From Enterobacteriaceae endosymbiont of Plateumaris consimilis (lineage in GTDB: Bacteria > Pseudomonadota > Gammaproteobacteria > Enterobacterales > Enterobacteriaceae), in assembly GCF_012563145.1 (NCBI RefSeq), contig NZ_CP046230.1, positions 389,582 to 453,581 of the forward strand: 64,000 nt of DNA, in the 5' to 3' direction. Under the pieces are notes generated by a model. The model did no database searches. It was not told the DNA's origin and was given only the letters and a program-made list of their open reading frames with translations. Shown here piece by piece: positions 11,136-21,694 of the stretch. The position numbers and the translations under genes are program-made. Each line of letters begins with the position of its first letter. The stretch's first letter is position 1.

Positions 11136-11700
11136 CCAAAAAAGTAATGAATTATACCAATTAATATATATTATTAATCATGTAATTTATTTAAAAATAT
11201 TTAATTATTATCTTTATATAAAATATAAAAAATTAATTATTAAAAAAATTTTAAATTATTATTTGTTTAAAACAATTTGTTATATAATTAATAAATTATT
11301 TTATTATAAATTCTTAAAATAATTATAAATATCTTGTAAAAATTTTTGTCATAATAAAAATATAAAATATATTAATAATAATAACTATTATTTAATTACT
11401 AATAAATAATTCGTAATAATTAAGTTAAAGTTAAATCATATACTTATATTAATAATAATTATATATTAATTATTTTTTTTTTAAAATATTTTTTAAATAT
11501 AATTTTTTATAAAATAAATGAATTATTTTTAGATTTGAATAAATATTCTATTTAATTATTATCTAAAAAAAATTATTTAAGATTATTTGTTGTTATATTA
11601 AATTATGGTGATTATATTAAATATAATTTTATTAAAAGAAATTTTTTACTATTTATAATAATGATTATATTATTTGTTAATATTTTAAACTTTTAAAAAA
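11136..11700. other. 565-base gene-free spacer between sufA and murJ
   Basis: Extremely A/T-rich stretch with stops in all frames and no recognisable gene, tRNA or RNA motif. Short A/T palindromes occur throughout but none is followed by a clean T tract on the relevant strand. It must contain the suf operon promoter at its left end. No IscR- or OxyR-type site could be recognised. It may be the eroded remains of lost genes, which cannot be shown from the sequence. Confidence 0.6.
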
Positions 11701-13260
11701 TTATATTTTTGTTTTATTCAATGAAAATTCTTGTGTACGAAAACCTAATGAAAATAATATCATTATATATAATATAAAAACAAAAAAACAAATAATACAT
11801 AAAAATATTATACGAAGTTGTAAACTAGATAAAATTAACCATTTCTCAGAAATTACCATAGAAAAAAAAGATAATATCATACTTAAAATAACAGTAACAA
11901 TTGTTATTCGTATAATAAAATTATACCATCCAGATTCTGGAATATAAATTTTACTTCGTATTAATTTACGTAATAATAAAATAAAATTTAAAAATGCAGC
12001 TAAACATATTGATATAGCAAAACCAAGGTGATGTAAAAAATAGATAAATATAGGACTAATTAATTGAGTAATAACTAAAACAAATATTGCTATTGATACA
12101 GGTGTTCTAACGTTTTGTCTAGCATAATATCCTAAAGCTAAGACTTTAGATGTTATTATAAATAATAAACCTATAGCATAAATAATAAGATTTTTTTGTG
12201 TCATTAAAACATCAAAATAAGTAAATGCTCCATACTGAAATAAAGAAATTAATAATATTTTAGAAAAAAAACCTAAAATTAAAGAACTTGGAACTATTAA
12301 AAGAAAACATAAACGTAAACCTAAATCTATTAATTGATTATATTCTTTTTCATTATTTGTAGTAAATGCATCTGTTAATGCTGGTAATAATACTATACTT
12401 AATGCAACAGCAAACATACCAATAGGTAATTCCATTAAACGATCAGCGTAATAAATCCACGTAACTGAACCTGTAATTAAAAAAGAGGCAAAAACAGAAT
12501 TAATTAATAAAGATATTTGAGTTGCAGATACACCAATAATAGCTATTCCCATTTTTTGAAAAACTTTTATTACTCCATGAATATTATTATAAATAACAAA
12601 TTTACAACGTGGTTGTACTAACATATTTATTTTTTTTAAATAAATTAACTGATACATTAATTGTATACAACCACCAATTATAACAGACCATGCTAATATT
12701 AATACTGGAGGATCAAAACATAATGGCAAAAACATTATAAAAAATATCATACATAAATTTAGTATTATAGGAGTAAATGCTGGTACTAAAAAATTTTTCC
12801 AGATATTTAAAATAGCACTTGCTATAGAAGATAAAGAAATTAAAAAGATATAAGGAAAAGTTATTTTTAACATTTTAGAGGTTAATCTTAACTTATAACT
12901 AGTAGTAACAAAACCAGGAGCTATTATAGAAATAATAAAAGAAGAAAATATTATTCCTAATAAAACAACAATTGATAATAATATTGTTAATATTCCTAAT
13001 ACAGCAGAAATAAACTCTTTAGTTTCAAAAATACTTTTTTTATTTTTATACTCTGCTAAAACTGGAGTAAAAGCTTGAGAAAATGCTCCTTCAGCAAAAA
13101 TACGGCGTAATAAATTTGGTAATTTAAACGCCATAAAAAAAGAATCACTATAAACACCAGCTCCAAAAATTTTTGCTATAAAACTGTCTCGAATAAATCC
13201 TAACAGTCTAGATAATAATGTTATAATACTAACCATTGTTAATGATTTTAACAAATTCAT
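11701..13260 (-). CDS. murJ: lipid II flippase MurJ
   Basis: Inner-membrane MOP-superfamily flippase that moves lipid II across the membrane for peptidoglycan synthesis. The 519 residues (511 in E. coli) carry many hydrophobic helices, in keeping with the 14-helix fold. Functionally important charged residues of E. coli MurJ are kept: the two arginines in LLSRLLGFIRD, the aspartate in YSDSFFMAFKLPN, the LLRRIFAEGAFSQAF loop, and the arginine in YYADRLMELP. It stands alone on the minus strand, divergent from ribA. With murI it shows that cell-wall synthesis is at least partly maintained. Confidence 0.96.
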   Translation of the reverse strand: MNLLKSLTMVSIITLLSRLLGFIRDSFIAKIFGAGVYSDSFFMAFKLPNLLRRIFAEGAFSQAFTPVLAEYKNKKSIFETKEFISAVLGILTILLSIVVLLGIIFSSFIISIIAPGFVTTSYKLRLTSKMLKITFPYIFLISLSSIASAILNIWKNFLVPAFTPIILNLCMIFFIMFLPLCFDPPVLILAWSVIIGGCIQLMYQLIYLKKINMLVQPRCKFVIYNNIHGVIKVFQKMGIAIIGVSATQISLLINSVFASFLITGSVTWIYYADRLMELPIGMFAVALSIVLLPALTDAFTTNNEKEYNQLIDLGLRLCFLLIVPSSLILGFFSKILLISLFQYGAFTYFDVLMTQKNLIIYAIGLLFIITSKVLALGYYARQNVRTPVSIAIFVLVITQLISPIFIYFLHHLGFAISICLAAFLNFILLLRKLIRSKIYIPESGWYNFIIRITIVTVILSMILSFFSMVISEKWLILSSLQLRIIFLCIICFFVFILYIMILFSLGFRTQEFSLNKTKI

Positions 13261-13507
13261 ATGTTTCCTTAAACAAAAACAATTTTTTTATATACATAAA
13301 TTATTTTAATAAAAATTATAATGTAAATAAGAATTTTATATATTTATTCTAATATTCTTATAAAAAATTAATTTAAAACAAATATTAGTTTATATGTTTA
13401 TAGTATGTAAATTTAATATTTAATTTTTACAAAAGTAATATCTTTATGTTAGGTTATATAATCTGATAAATAATAAATATATTTATATATTAATAAGGAA
13501 TTATTAT

Positions 13508-14101
13508 ATGAATTTAAAAGAAATATCAAGAGCAAAATTACCGACTATATGGGGAGAATTTATCATAATAGGTTTTGAAGAAATATCTACTGGGAAAAAT
13601 CATATTGCTTTAATTTACGGTATTAATAAGATTGATAAAACGAATATTGTTTTAACAAGAATCCATTCTGAATGTTTAACTGGAGATACTTTATTTAGTT
13701 TACGTTGCGATTGTGGTTTTCAATTAAAATCATCTTTAATACAAATTTCTAAAGAAAACTGTGGAATATTAATTTATCATAGACAAGAAGGTAGAAACAT
13801 AGGTTTATTAAATAAAATTAAAGCTTATAATTATCAGGACAATGGATTAGACACTGTAGAAGCAAATCATAAATTAGGTTTTGCTGCAGATGAAAGAAAT
13901 TATAACTCATGTGCAAATATATTAAAAATATTAGGTATTTTAAAAATAAAACTATTAACAAATAACCCTAATAAAATTAATATTTTAAAAAAAAATGGTA
14001 TTAATGTGGTTAGTCGTATTCCATTAATTGTAGGATACAATTCAAAAAATAATCAATATTTAAAAACTAAATCTAGTAAAATGGGTCATATTTTAGAATA
14101 A
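13508..14101 (+). CDS. ribA: GTP cyclohydrolase II
   Basis: First committed step of riboflavin synthesis: opens GTP to the diaminopyrimidine intermediate, releasing formate. The 197 residues match E. coli RibA (196). The zinc-binding cysteines are in [18 protein letters not shown], and the catalytic [12 protein letters not shown] and LTNNP motifs are intact. There is no fused RibB domain. A good ribosome-binding site (AAGGA) lies about eight bases before the ATG. It is a single gene, convergent with sbcB with only 16 bases between them. No FMN riboswitch could be recognised upstream. Other rib genes are not in the window. Confidence 0.97.
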   Translation: MNLKEISRAKLPTIWGEFIIIGFEEISTGKNHIALIYGINKIDKTNIVLTRIHSECLTGDTLFSLRCDCGFQLKSSLIQISKENCGILIYHRQEGRNIGLLNKIKAYNYQDNGLDTVEANHKLGFAADERNYNSCANILKILGILKIKLLTNNPNKINILKKNGINVVSRIPLIVGYNSKNNQYLKTKSSKMGHILE

Positions 14102-14117
14102 TTATATTTTAAATTTA

Positions 14118-15542
14118 TTATTTAATATTAATAATTTGTTTAAAATAATGTAATAAATTATTTAAAATAATAATTTTGCTTTTATAATTTTGATATTTAT
14201 CTAATAAAATTTTTATTTTGTTAATATAGCGAAAAATATATTTTTTATTAAAAAGATTTTTTTTATATAAATCCCATTTAATTTTTTCTAAATGATTTAA
14301 AGTTTCAGGAAAATTTCTAGCTCTATATCTAAATAATAATTGATTAGCTCTAGGATCATCAAAAATAAATTTATTTAATTTATTTATTGGTGTTTGATGA
14401 ATTTTTTTAAATTTTTGTAAATCTAAATATCCAAAAAAATTTTTATATAATTGTGTATCTACATTTTTAATGTCAAAAAAAATATTTTTATTATAAAATT
14501 CAATTAAATAAGAAAAAATAATGTTTTTAATTTTCAAAAAATTTTTTTTAAATATTAAAAAATTTCTTTGATAATAAGTTAAATTAAAATTTAAACGTTC
14601 AATATCATTTAATTTTAGTATATTTATTGGTAATAACAAAGGTGAATTATTTATATTTATAAATTTTATATAAACTAAAAAATTAGTACTTGAAATATTA
14701 TTTTTTAAATCTGAATAAATAAATTCATTAATATTATGAATTAAATCAAAGGCAATTAATATATTTTTATTTTTAAAAGACCAAAATAATGGAGCAATAC
14801 ATCCTATATTATTATTTGAATTTTTATACATATGACTAATATAAATTAAAGGTTTTAATTTAGATAGATTAATTATTTTTAATATTTCTTTTTTTTCTCT
14901 ATGTTTAAAAAAATAATTATAAAGTAATAATTGTTTTTTTTTAATTAATTTAGCAATTTCTATTGTTCTATAAACATCAGATAAAGCATCATGTGATCTA
15001 TAATATAATTTAATATTATTAATATTAGCAATTTTTTCAAGATTAAAAACTGGAATATTATTTATTTTAGGCCAATTAATACCTTCTGGTCTTAAAATAT
15101 AACAAGCTTTTACTAAATTTAATATATCCCATCTACTATTATTATTATTCCAATAACAATTATATGGATCATAAAAATTTCTATAAAATAAATTACGACT
15201 AAATTCATCATCAAATATAATATTATTATATCCTACAATACATGTGTAATTTTTAGAAAATATTTTATTAATTTTTGTTGCTAAATCACATTCAAATATT
15301 CCTTTAGTATTAACAATTTGTGGATTTATATTATTAATAATAACAGATATAGGATCTGGAATATAATCCATTGGTAATTTACAATATAATACAATAGGAT
15401 CTTCTATAGGTTCTAAATTTATATTAGTACGTATGCAAGCAAATTGTGCTATTTTATCTATAGATGGATTTAAACCAAAAGTTTCATAATCATAAAATAA
15501 AAAATTAAATTGATGTTGTATAATTTTAGTATTTATTAACAT
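14118..15542 (-). CDS. sbcB: exodeoxyribonuclease I
   Basis: 3'-5' single-strand DNA exonuclease of the DEDDh family, used in recombination and mismatch repair. At 474 residues it equals E. coli ExoI (475). The catalytic acids are visible: Asp and Glu in FYDYETFG, the second Asp region in GYNNIIFDDEFSRNLF, and the His/Asp pair in HDALSDVYRT. The C-terminal SH3-like and helical part is much more divergent and Lys/Asn-rich, but the RYRARNFPETL block is recognisable. It is a single gene, divergent from the tRNA-Ser gene. A recombination nuclease is notable in such a reduced genome. Confidence 0.93.
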   Translation of the reverse strand: MLINTKIIQHQFNFLFYDYETFGLNPSIDKIAQFACIRTNINLEPIEDPIVLYCKLPMDYIPDPISVIINNINPQIVNTKGIFECDLATKINKIFSKNYTCIVGYNNIIFDDEFSRNLFYRNFYDPYNCYWNNNNSRWDILNLVKACYILRPEGINWPKINNIPVFNLEKIANINNIKLYYRSHDALSDVYRTIEIAKLIKKKQLLLYNYFFKHREKKEILKIINLSKLKPLIYISHMYKNSNNNIGCIAPLFWSFKNKNILIAFDLIHNINEFIYSDLKNNISSTNFLVYIKFININNSPLLLPINILKLNDIERLNFNLTYYQRNFLIFKKNFLKIKNIIFSYLIEFYNKNIFFDIKNVDTQLYKNFFGYLDLQKFKKIHQTPINKLNKFIFDDPRANQLLFRYRARNFPETLNHLEKIKWDLYKKNLFNKKYIFRYINKIKILLDKYQNYKSKIIILNNLLHYFKQIINIK

Positions 15543-15629
15543 AATAAATAATATTATTATAATTCTAATATTAAAACAATAATATATATATAAAATATTT
15601 AAATTAATATATTATTTAATATATTGATT

Positions 15630-15714
15630 GGTGAGATGGCCGAGTGGTTTAAGGCGCACGCCTGGAAAGTGTGTATATGAAAACATATCAGGGGTTCGAA
15701 TCCCCTTCTCACCT
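15630..15714 (+). tRNA. serX: tRNA-Ser (anticodon GGA)
   Basis: Cloverleaf with long variable arm. Acceptor GGTGAGA (15630-15636) pairs with TCTCACC (15707-15713). The anticodon stem CACGC/GTGTG flanks the loop CTGGAAA with anticodon GGA at 15664-15666, followed by the class II variable arm GTATATGAAAACATATC and the T arm GGGGTTCGAATCCCC. It is nearly identical in the anticodon arm to E. coli tRNA-Ser(GGA). CCA is not encoded and must be added. The discriminator position appears to be T (15714), whereas bacterial serine tRNAs normally have G. It reads UCC/UCU codons. Confidence 0.96.
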
Positions 15715-15789
15715 ATTATATAAATTATTAAAATATTTATAAATAATTTTATAATTGTTTATTTATAATGATTATTATATAATTTTAAA

Positions 15790-16347
15790 ATGTTTGATAT
15801 AGATATTACTAAAATTATTAACCAATATGGTTATCTAATAATACTTATAGGATCTCTTATAGAAGGAGAAACATTTATTATTATTGGAGGTATTGCTATA
15901 CATAAAGGATTATTAATTTATCATTGGGTTATAATAATTTCTACTTTAGGTGCTATTATAGGAGATCAATTTTTATTTTATATTGGAAAAAAATATAGTA
16001 ATAAATTATTATTTTTTTTAAAAAAAAATGATTTAAAAGTACATAAATATCAAAATTTAATTACAAATTATCCATATATATTCATTATTATGGTTAGGTT
16101 TATGTATGGTTTTAGATTAATTGGACCAATAATTATCGGTATAACAAATATAACAACATTTAAATTTTTAATATTTAATATAATTGGTTCCATAATATGG
16201 TCTTTAATTTTTGTAAGTTTAGGTTTTGTATTTGGAGATATTATTACTTCTTGGATTGGAGATATTAATAAAATCACAATATATGTATTATATATTTTAG
16301 TTTTTATATTTATATTAAAAATAATATATAAAATTATAAAAAAATAA
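15790..16347 (+). CDS. yohD: DedA-family membrane protein, YohD-like
   Basis: Integral inner-membrane protein of the DedA (SNARE-associated) family. Members of this family are implicated in phospholipid flipping and proton-gradient-dependent envelope homeostasis. The 185 residues begin like E. coli YohD (192 residues), with IGSLIEGET and then GDQFLFYIGKK. The hallmark RFMYGFRLIGP motif and an IGSIIWSLIF segment follow. It has about five hydrophobic segments and a Lys-rich end. The C-terminal cytoplasmic tail of YohD is shortened. It follows the tRNA-Ser gene on the same strand and is convergent with nuoN. It would be the only DedA member visible here; in symbionts that keep one, it may cover the roles of several. 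Confidence 0.88.
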   Translation: MFDIDITKIINQYGYLIILIGSLIEGETFIIIGGIAIHKGLLIYHWVIIISTLGAIIGDQFLFYIGKKYSNKLLFFLKKNDLKVHKYQNLITNYPYIFIIMVRFMYGFRLIGPIIIGITNITTFKFLIFNIIGSIIWSLIFVSLGFVFGDIITSWIGDINKITIYVLYILVFIFILKIIYKIIKK

Positions 16348-16379
16348 TTATTAATTTTTAAAAAAATTAATTAATATAT

Positions 16380-17870
16380 TTATATTACAAACATAGATTT
16401 TTTTACAATTTGTATTATAAATTCAGGATATACTCCTAATAATATTGTTATTACTGTTAATAACAATATTAAATATTTACTAATAAATATTTTTTTTGTA
16501 TGTAAATTATTGAATAAACTTAATGTGTATAATTTATTATATGGACGTAAATACAAATTAATAATAACACGTAAATAATAATATAAACCAGCTATACTAC
16601 TAAGTATAACTATAAATACAAGATACCATAATTTCATTTTAACAACTAAAGATATTAAATAAAACTTAGAAATAAAACCTAAAGTTATTGGTATTCCAGC
16701 TAAAGATAAAAACATAACGGTCATAATAAATGATAAAATAGGATCATACCAAAATAATCCTCTATAAAAATAAAGATGATCAAAATGTTTTTTATATTGC
16801 TGTTGTTTGTTTAAATTAGAAATTATACTAATAACAGTAAATATACCTATATTATTTAATATATAACTAATACTATATATCCCCATCGTTTCTAAAGATA
16901 ATGATACATCATTTGGTAAAATTAAATTATATATTAATATTATTGACATATATCCTAAATGAGCTATAGAAGAATATCCTAATAAACGTTTGATATTTTT
17001 TTGCGTAAGAGCTAAAAAATTTCCAAATATAATAGAAGTTATTGATATTAATATTAATATATTAAATAATATTAATTTATTTGAAACTATATTAGTAAAA
17101 TGACCTAATAATCTTACAAACGATGTAAAAATAGCAATTTTACTAAATGTAGATAAAAACATTGTAACTATAGTAGGAGAACCCTGATAAATATCTGGAG
17201 TCCATAAATGAAAAGGTACTAATGATAATTTAAATCCTATACTTACTATAATTAATACTAAACCAATAATACTTATATTATTTATTATTGAATGAAATAA
17301 ATAATGTTGATTTATATATGTAAAATTTAAACTACCATAATCAATAAAAATTAATGACATACCTAATATAAAAAAAGAAGATGCTATACTAGAAATTATA
17401 GTATATTTAATACTAGCTTCTAATGAATTTTTTAATTTTAAATTATATGCAATTAATCCAAATACAGGTATAGATATTAATTCTATTCCTATTAACATAG
17501 AAATAAAATTATTTGTAATAGTTAAAACCATACCACCAATAGATGAAATAAGAATTAAAAGATAAAATTCATCTTGATGATAATCAAAATTTATCAACCA
17601 AGGATATGCTATTATACAAGTAATAATACTAATTATTAATAATATTATAGTATAAAAATAAGAATAATTATCTACTATAAATAATGTATTATTCATTAAA
17701 TTGATATTATAATACATATTATGAATTATAGATATTAAAGTACAAAATAAACCACTAATTGCTATTATTAAATGAATAAAATTATTACGTTTAACAGAAA
17801 TACTTATAAGAATAAGTATTATTGTTAAAATAATAATAATTAAAGGTAATAGTATTATTAAATTGTTCAT
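16380..17870 (-). CDS. nuoN: NADH-quinone oxidoreductase subunit N
   Basis: Antiporter-like proton-pumping subunit in the membrane arm of complex I. The 496 residues (485 in E. coli) are almost all hydrophobic helices. The key glutamate is in MLIGIELISIP and the key lysine of the broken-helix region in FKLSLVPFHLWTPD, followed by YQGSP. A second lysine lies in LALTQKNIKRLLGYSSIAH. It is the last gene of the nuo operon, 39 bases after nuoM, and converges on yohD. Confidence 0.95.
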   Translation of the reverse strand: MNNLIILLPLIIIILTIILILISISVKRNNFIHLIIAISGLFCTLISIIHNMYYNINLMNNTLFIVDNYSYFYTIILLIISIITCIIAYPWLINFDYHQDEFYLLILISSIGGMVLTITNNFISMLIGIELISIPVFGLIAYNLKLKNSLEASIKYTIISSIASSFFILGMSLIFIDYGSLNFTYINQHYLFHSIINNISIIGLVLIIVSIGFKLSLVPFHLWTPDIYQGSPTIVTMFLSTFSKIAIFTSFVRLLGHFTNIVSNKLILFNILILISITSIIFGNFLALTQKNIKRLLGYSSIAHLGYMSIILIYNLILPNDVSLSLETMGIYSISYILNNIGIFTVISIISNLNKQQQYKKHFDHLYFYRGLFWYDPILSFIMTVMFLSLAGIPITLGFISKFYLISLVVKMKLWYLVFIVILSSIAGLYYYLRVIINLYLRPYNKLYTLSLFNNLHTKKIFISKYLILLLTVITILLGVYPEFIIQIVKKSMFVI

Positions 17871-17909
17871 AAAATATATTTTATTTTTCCTTTTTTAAGA
17901 TAAAATATT

Positions 17910-19418
17910 TTAATTTAATATAGTTTTATTATAAATATTATTAATTACATTATACGAAATATTCAATATAGGTTGAGGATAAAATCCTAATATTAATAAT
18001 ATAACTAATAAAGATGTAATAATAAATATTTCTCTATAAACCATTTTTTTGAAAACAAAAGCTTTCTTTATCGGACCATAAAAAATTTTTTGCATCATGT
18101 TTAATGAATAAATACTTGCAAATATTAAACCAAAAGTAGCAATACTTGCATATATTGGATAAAATTGGAAATTTCCTATAAGAATTAAAAATTCTCCTAT
18201 AAAATTTCCAGTACCTGGTATTCCTAAACTTGCTAAAGCAAAAAATAAAAAAAATCCTGGTAACCAATTTATATTACTCCAAAATCCACCCATTAAATTT
18301 ATATTTCTAGTTTTTAACCGTTCATATATTTGTCCACAAATTATAAATTGTGCTGCAGCTGATATTCCATGTGATATCATTTGTATAATAACTCCTTGGT
18401 AAGCAATTTTATTATTGCTATAAATTCCAATAAGAACAAAACCCATATGAGATATTGAAGTGTAAGCTATTATTCTTTTTATATCATTTTGAATAAAAGC
18501 TAACCAAGATCCATAAAATATACCTATAATACCTAATATTATTGCAATAGGAGCAAATTTTAAAGAAGCTAAAGGAAATAATGGTAAAGAAAATCTTAAT
18601 AAACCATATGCTGCTGTTTTTAATAGAATACCTGCTAGATCTACAGAACCTGCTGTTGGAGCTTGACTGTGAGCATCAGGTAACCATCCATGTAAAGGAA
18701 TAACTGGTATTTTCACAGCAAAAGCAATAAAAAAACATAACATTAACAAAAATTCTAAACTAAATGATTTTGGAGTATATAGTAAGGAACTATATTCAAA
18801 AGTCCATACTCCTGTTATTTCTTGATTTAAAAAAACTAATGTTAAGATACCAATTAACATTAATAAACCACCAGCTTGTGTATAAATAAAAAATTTAGTA
18901 GCAGCTACTATTCGATTTTTACCTTTTACATTATTATGCCCCCATAATGATATTAAAAAATACATAGGAATTAACATAATTTCCCAGCATAAAAAAAATA
19001 AAAACATATCAATAGCAAGAAATACACCTATAACTCCACTTAGGATCCATAATAAATTTAAATGAAAAAAACCATGTAATTTTTTTGTTTCATTCCAAGA
19101 ACATAAAACTGCCATTATACCTAATAATCCAGTTAAATTAATCATTATTATGGAAAGGCCATCTGTAGCTAAATGAAAATTTATGCCGAATCTTGGAATC
19201 CAAGGTAATATAAATTCTGATATCCATATAGGATATGATAAAAATAATTTATTATTTAAAGAATATGAATGAATAAATAATTCAATAATAGAAAGAAAAA
19301 AAACCATACTAATAGATAATAAAGAAATCCAACGAGGTAATTTATAATTTAACCGTTCACTTTGCCAACAAATCAATCCACCAATAAAAGGAATTAATAT
19401 AAACCAAGGTAATAACAT
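17910..19418 (-). CDS. nuoM: NADH-quinone oxidoreductase subunit M
   Basis: Antiporter-like proton-pumping subunit of the complex I membrane arm. The 502 residues (509 in E. coli) contain the pumping glutamate in FFLCWEIMLIPMYF, the lysine in AVKIPVIPLHGWLPDAHS and the following QAPTAGSVDLAGILLK block, all strongly conserved. The FIQNDIKRIIAYTSISHMG helix is also intact. It is one of the best conserved proteins of the window, and sits between nuoL and nuoN. Confidence 0.97.
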   Translation of the reverse strand: MLLPWFILIPFIGGLICWQSERLNYKLPRWISLLSISMVFFLSIIELFIHSYSLNNKLFLSYPIWISEFILPWIPRFGINFHLATDGLSIIMINLTGLLGIMAVLCSWNETKKLHGFFHLNLLWILSGVIGVFLAIDMFLFFLCWEIMLIPMYFLISLWGHNNVKGKNRIVAATKFFIYTQAGGLLMLIGILTLVFLNQEITGVWTFEYSSLLYTPKSFSLEFLLMLCFFIAFAVKIPVIPLHGWLPDAHSQAPTAGSVDLAGILLKTAAYGLLRFSLPLFPLASLKFAPIAIILGIIGIFYGSWLAFIQNDIKRIIAYTSISHMGFVLIGIYSNNKIAYQGVIIQMISHGISAAAQFIICGQIYERLKTRNINLMGGFWSNINWLPGFFLFFALASLGIPGTGNFIGEFLILIGNFQFYPIYASIATFGLIFASIYSLNMMQKIFYGPIKKAFVFKKMVYREIFIITSLLVILLILGFYPQPILNISYNVINNIYNKTILN

Positions 19419-19478
19419 AATACTTCCTAAGTATTTAAATAAAATTTAATAAAAAATGTTAATTTAAAAATCTTAATA

Positions 19479-21341
19479 TTATAATAAGTAATATTTATTA
19501 CTTAATATTATAATTAATAATAATATTATTACACCTAAACACATAGATGATATGTACCAACGTAAATATCCATTTTCACCAATTAATAAACATTGTTCTG
19601 TTTTTTGAGCAAATTTAATAAATATATTAATAACCTGAGAAATAGGATCATTTTTTATTAAAAATAATATTTTAAAAAAATTGTTTACAAATAATTTTTT
19701 ATATATTAAATCTATATAACAGCCATGTAAAAAAAATTTTTTTATAATATAAAAATTAATATTATTTATTTTAGTAAATTTTAATAAATAATTACGATTT
19801 TTCCAAAATAATATAAAAAATATAAAACCAGTAATCGATATTACTGCTGATATTATTTCTAATATAAAATATTTATTTGTATGTTTTATTATTACATCAT
19901 GAAAATATGAATATATACCTACTGGTAATAAATTTATACCTATAAAACTAGATAAAATAATTAATATTATTAATGGAATATTATGATTAAAAGTATTATT
20001 TTTAATAGGTATTATATTTGTTTGACCAAAAAAAATGATATAAATCATACGAGTAATATATAATGATGTAATAAAAGTACCAATAAAACCTAATATGACT
20101 AAAATAAAATGATGATTAATTAATGCTTCATATAAAATTTGTCCTTTACTAAAACTACTAATACTAATAATAGGAAAAGAACATAAAGATAATCCTCCTA
20201 GTAAAAAACAATAATATATAAAAGGAATATATTTTTTCATATTTCCCATCTTAAATATATTTTGTTCATGATTAGTAGAAATAATAATAGAAGCAACAGA
20301 CAAAAATAATAATGCTTTAAAAAAAGAATGTGCTATTAAATGAAATAAAGAAGCTTCCCACGAACGTATACCTAATGCTAAAAACATATAACCAATTTGA
20401 CTCATAGTAGAATATGCTAAAATACGTTTTATATCTTTTTGTGCTAAAGCAGATAATCCTGAGATTAATAATGTTATTGTTCCAATAATACTTATAAACA
20501 ATAAAATATTATTTGTTAATGAAAATAAAATATTATTTCGTATTATCAAATAAACACCTGCTGTTACCATAGTAGCAGCATGAATTAGTGCAGAAACAGG
20601 AGTAGGTCCAGCCATTGCATCTATTAACCAAGTATTTAATGGAAATTGTGCAGATTTACTGATTGCTCCTATTGTTAACATTAAAGTAATAATATTTAAT
20701 AAAAATGATGAATAATAAAAATTAGATGAAGTAATTAAAAAAGATATTTCTTGAAAATTTATTGTTTTAAATAATTTAAATATTAAAAAAATACCTATTG
20801 ATAAAAAAATATCACCTAAACGAGTAATTAAAAATGCTTTTATAGCAGAAAAACCATTTAAAGTATTTTTATAAAAAAAACCTATTAATAGATAAGAACA
20901 AACTCCTACACATTCCCATCCAAAAAACATTAGTATAAAATTATCTGCTAATATTAAAAGAATCATACTAGCCATAAATAAATTAGTATATGCAAAAAAT
21001 CTTGAATAACCTTCATCATTTCTCATATACCATGAGGCAAATATATGTATAAGCAAACCTACACCAGTAGTAACTGATAACATTATTAATGAAAGCATAT
21101 CTAAATATAAATTTAGATCAACATGAAAATTATCAATTTTTATAATTTGCCATAAAGATTCTTTATATATTAATAAATTATTTTTTAAAAAAAATAAATT
21201 AATTATAAATGTAATTATTGCAATAATACTTATAGAACCAATACCAATAATAGTAGATATTTTTTTATTTAAATTTGAAAATAAAGACAATATCAAAAAA
21301 CTTATTAAAGGTATTAAAATAGTAAAATAAAGAAATTTCAT
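19479..21341 (-). CDS. nuoL: NADH-quinone oxidoreductase subunit L
   Basis: Distal antiporter-like subunit of complex I, carrying the long lateral helix that spans NuoM and NuoN. The 620 residues (613 in E. coli) include the glutamate in LMFFGWECVGVCSYLLIG, the lysine in ISKSAQFPLNTWLIDAM and the adjoining AGPTPVSALIHAATMVTAG. The C-terminal third, containing the lateral helix, is more divergent. Its start overlaps the nuoK stop by 4 bases (21338-21341), so the two are probably translationally coupled. Confidence 0.96.
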   Translation of the reverse strand: MKFLYFTILIPLISFLILSLFSNLNKKISTIIGIGSISIIAIITFIINLFFLKNNLLIYKESLWQIIKIDNFHVDLNLYLDMLSLIMLSVTTGVGLLIHIFASWYMRNDEGYSRFFAYTNLFMASMILLILADNFILMFFGWECVGVCSYLLIGFFYKNTLNGFSAIKAFLITRLGDIFLSIGIFLIFKLFKTINFQEISFLITSSNFYYSSFLLNIITLMLTIGAISKSAQFPLNTWLIDAMAGPTPVSALIHAATMVTAGVYLIIRNNILFSLTNNILLFISIIGTITLLISGLSALAQKDIKRILAYSTMSQIGYMFLALGIRSWEASLFHLIAHSFFKALLFLSVASIIISTNHEQNIFKMGNMKKYIPFIYYCFLLGGLSLCSFPIISISSFSKGQILYEALINHHFILVILGFIGTFITSLYITRMIYIIFFGQTNIIPIKNNTFNHNIPLIILIILSSFIGINLLPVGIYSYFHDVIIKHTNKYFILEIISAVISITGFIFFILFWKNRNYLLKFTKINNINFYIIKKFFLHGCYIDLIYKKLFVNNFFKILFLIKNDPISQVINIFIKFAQKTEQCLLIGENGYLRWYISSMCLGVIILLLIIILSNKYYLL

Positions 21342-21640
21342 CCATTCATCTCACTAATTGAATCAATATTAACAGTGTTTTGATAATGATATAATTTTAA
21401 TAATAATACTAAACCTATACAACTTTCAATAGCTGCAATAGTAATAGATATTATATACATAATTTCTCCTTCTGTTTGTTTCCAAAAGTTTCCTGAAATT
21501 ATACAAGATAATGCTGCAGCATTTAACATTATTTCTATACATATTAAAATATACAACATATTTTGTCTAATAATTACACCTGTTAATCCAATTATAAATA
21601 TAATAATAGTTATTAATAATCCATAATATAAAGGAATCAT
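21338..21640 (-). CDS. nuoK: NADH-quinone oxidoreductase subunit K
   Basis: Small three-helix membrane subunit of complex I in the E-channel region. The 100 residues equal the E. coli length. Both intramembrane glutamates are present, in ICIEIMLNAAAL and in ITIAAIESCIGLVLLL. It is coupled to nuoL by a 4-base overlap and follows nuoJ after 54 bases. Confidence 0.96.
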   Translation of the reverse strand: MIPLYYGLLITIIIFIIGLTGVIIRQNMLYILICIEIMLNAAALSCIISGNFWKQTEGEIMYIISITIAAIESCIGLVLLLKLYHYQNTVNIDSISEMNG

Positions 21641-21694
21641 ATTTTTTTACTTTTAAATGTTTTAATTAATTTAATATATAAAAAAAATAAATAT

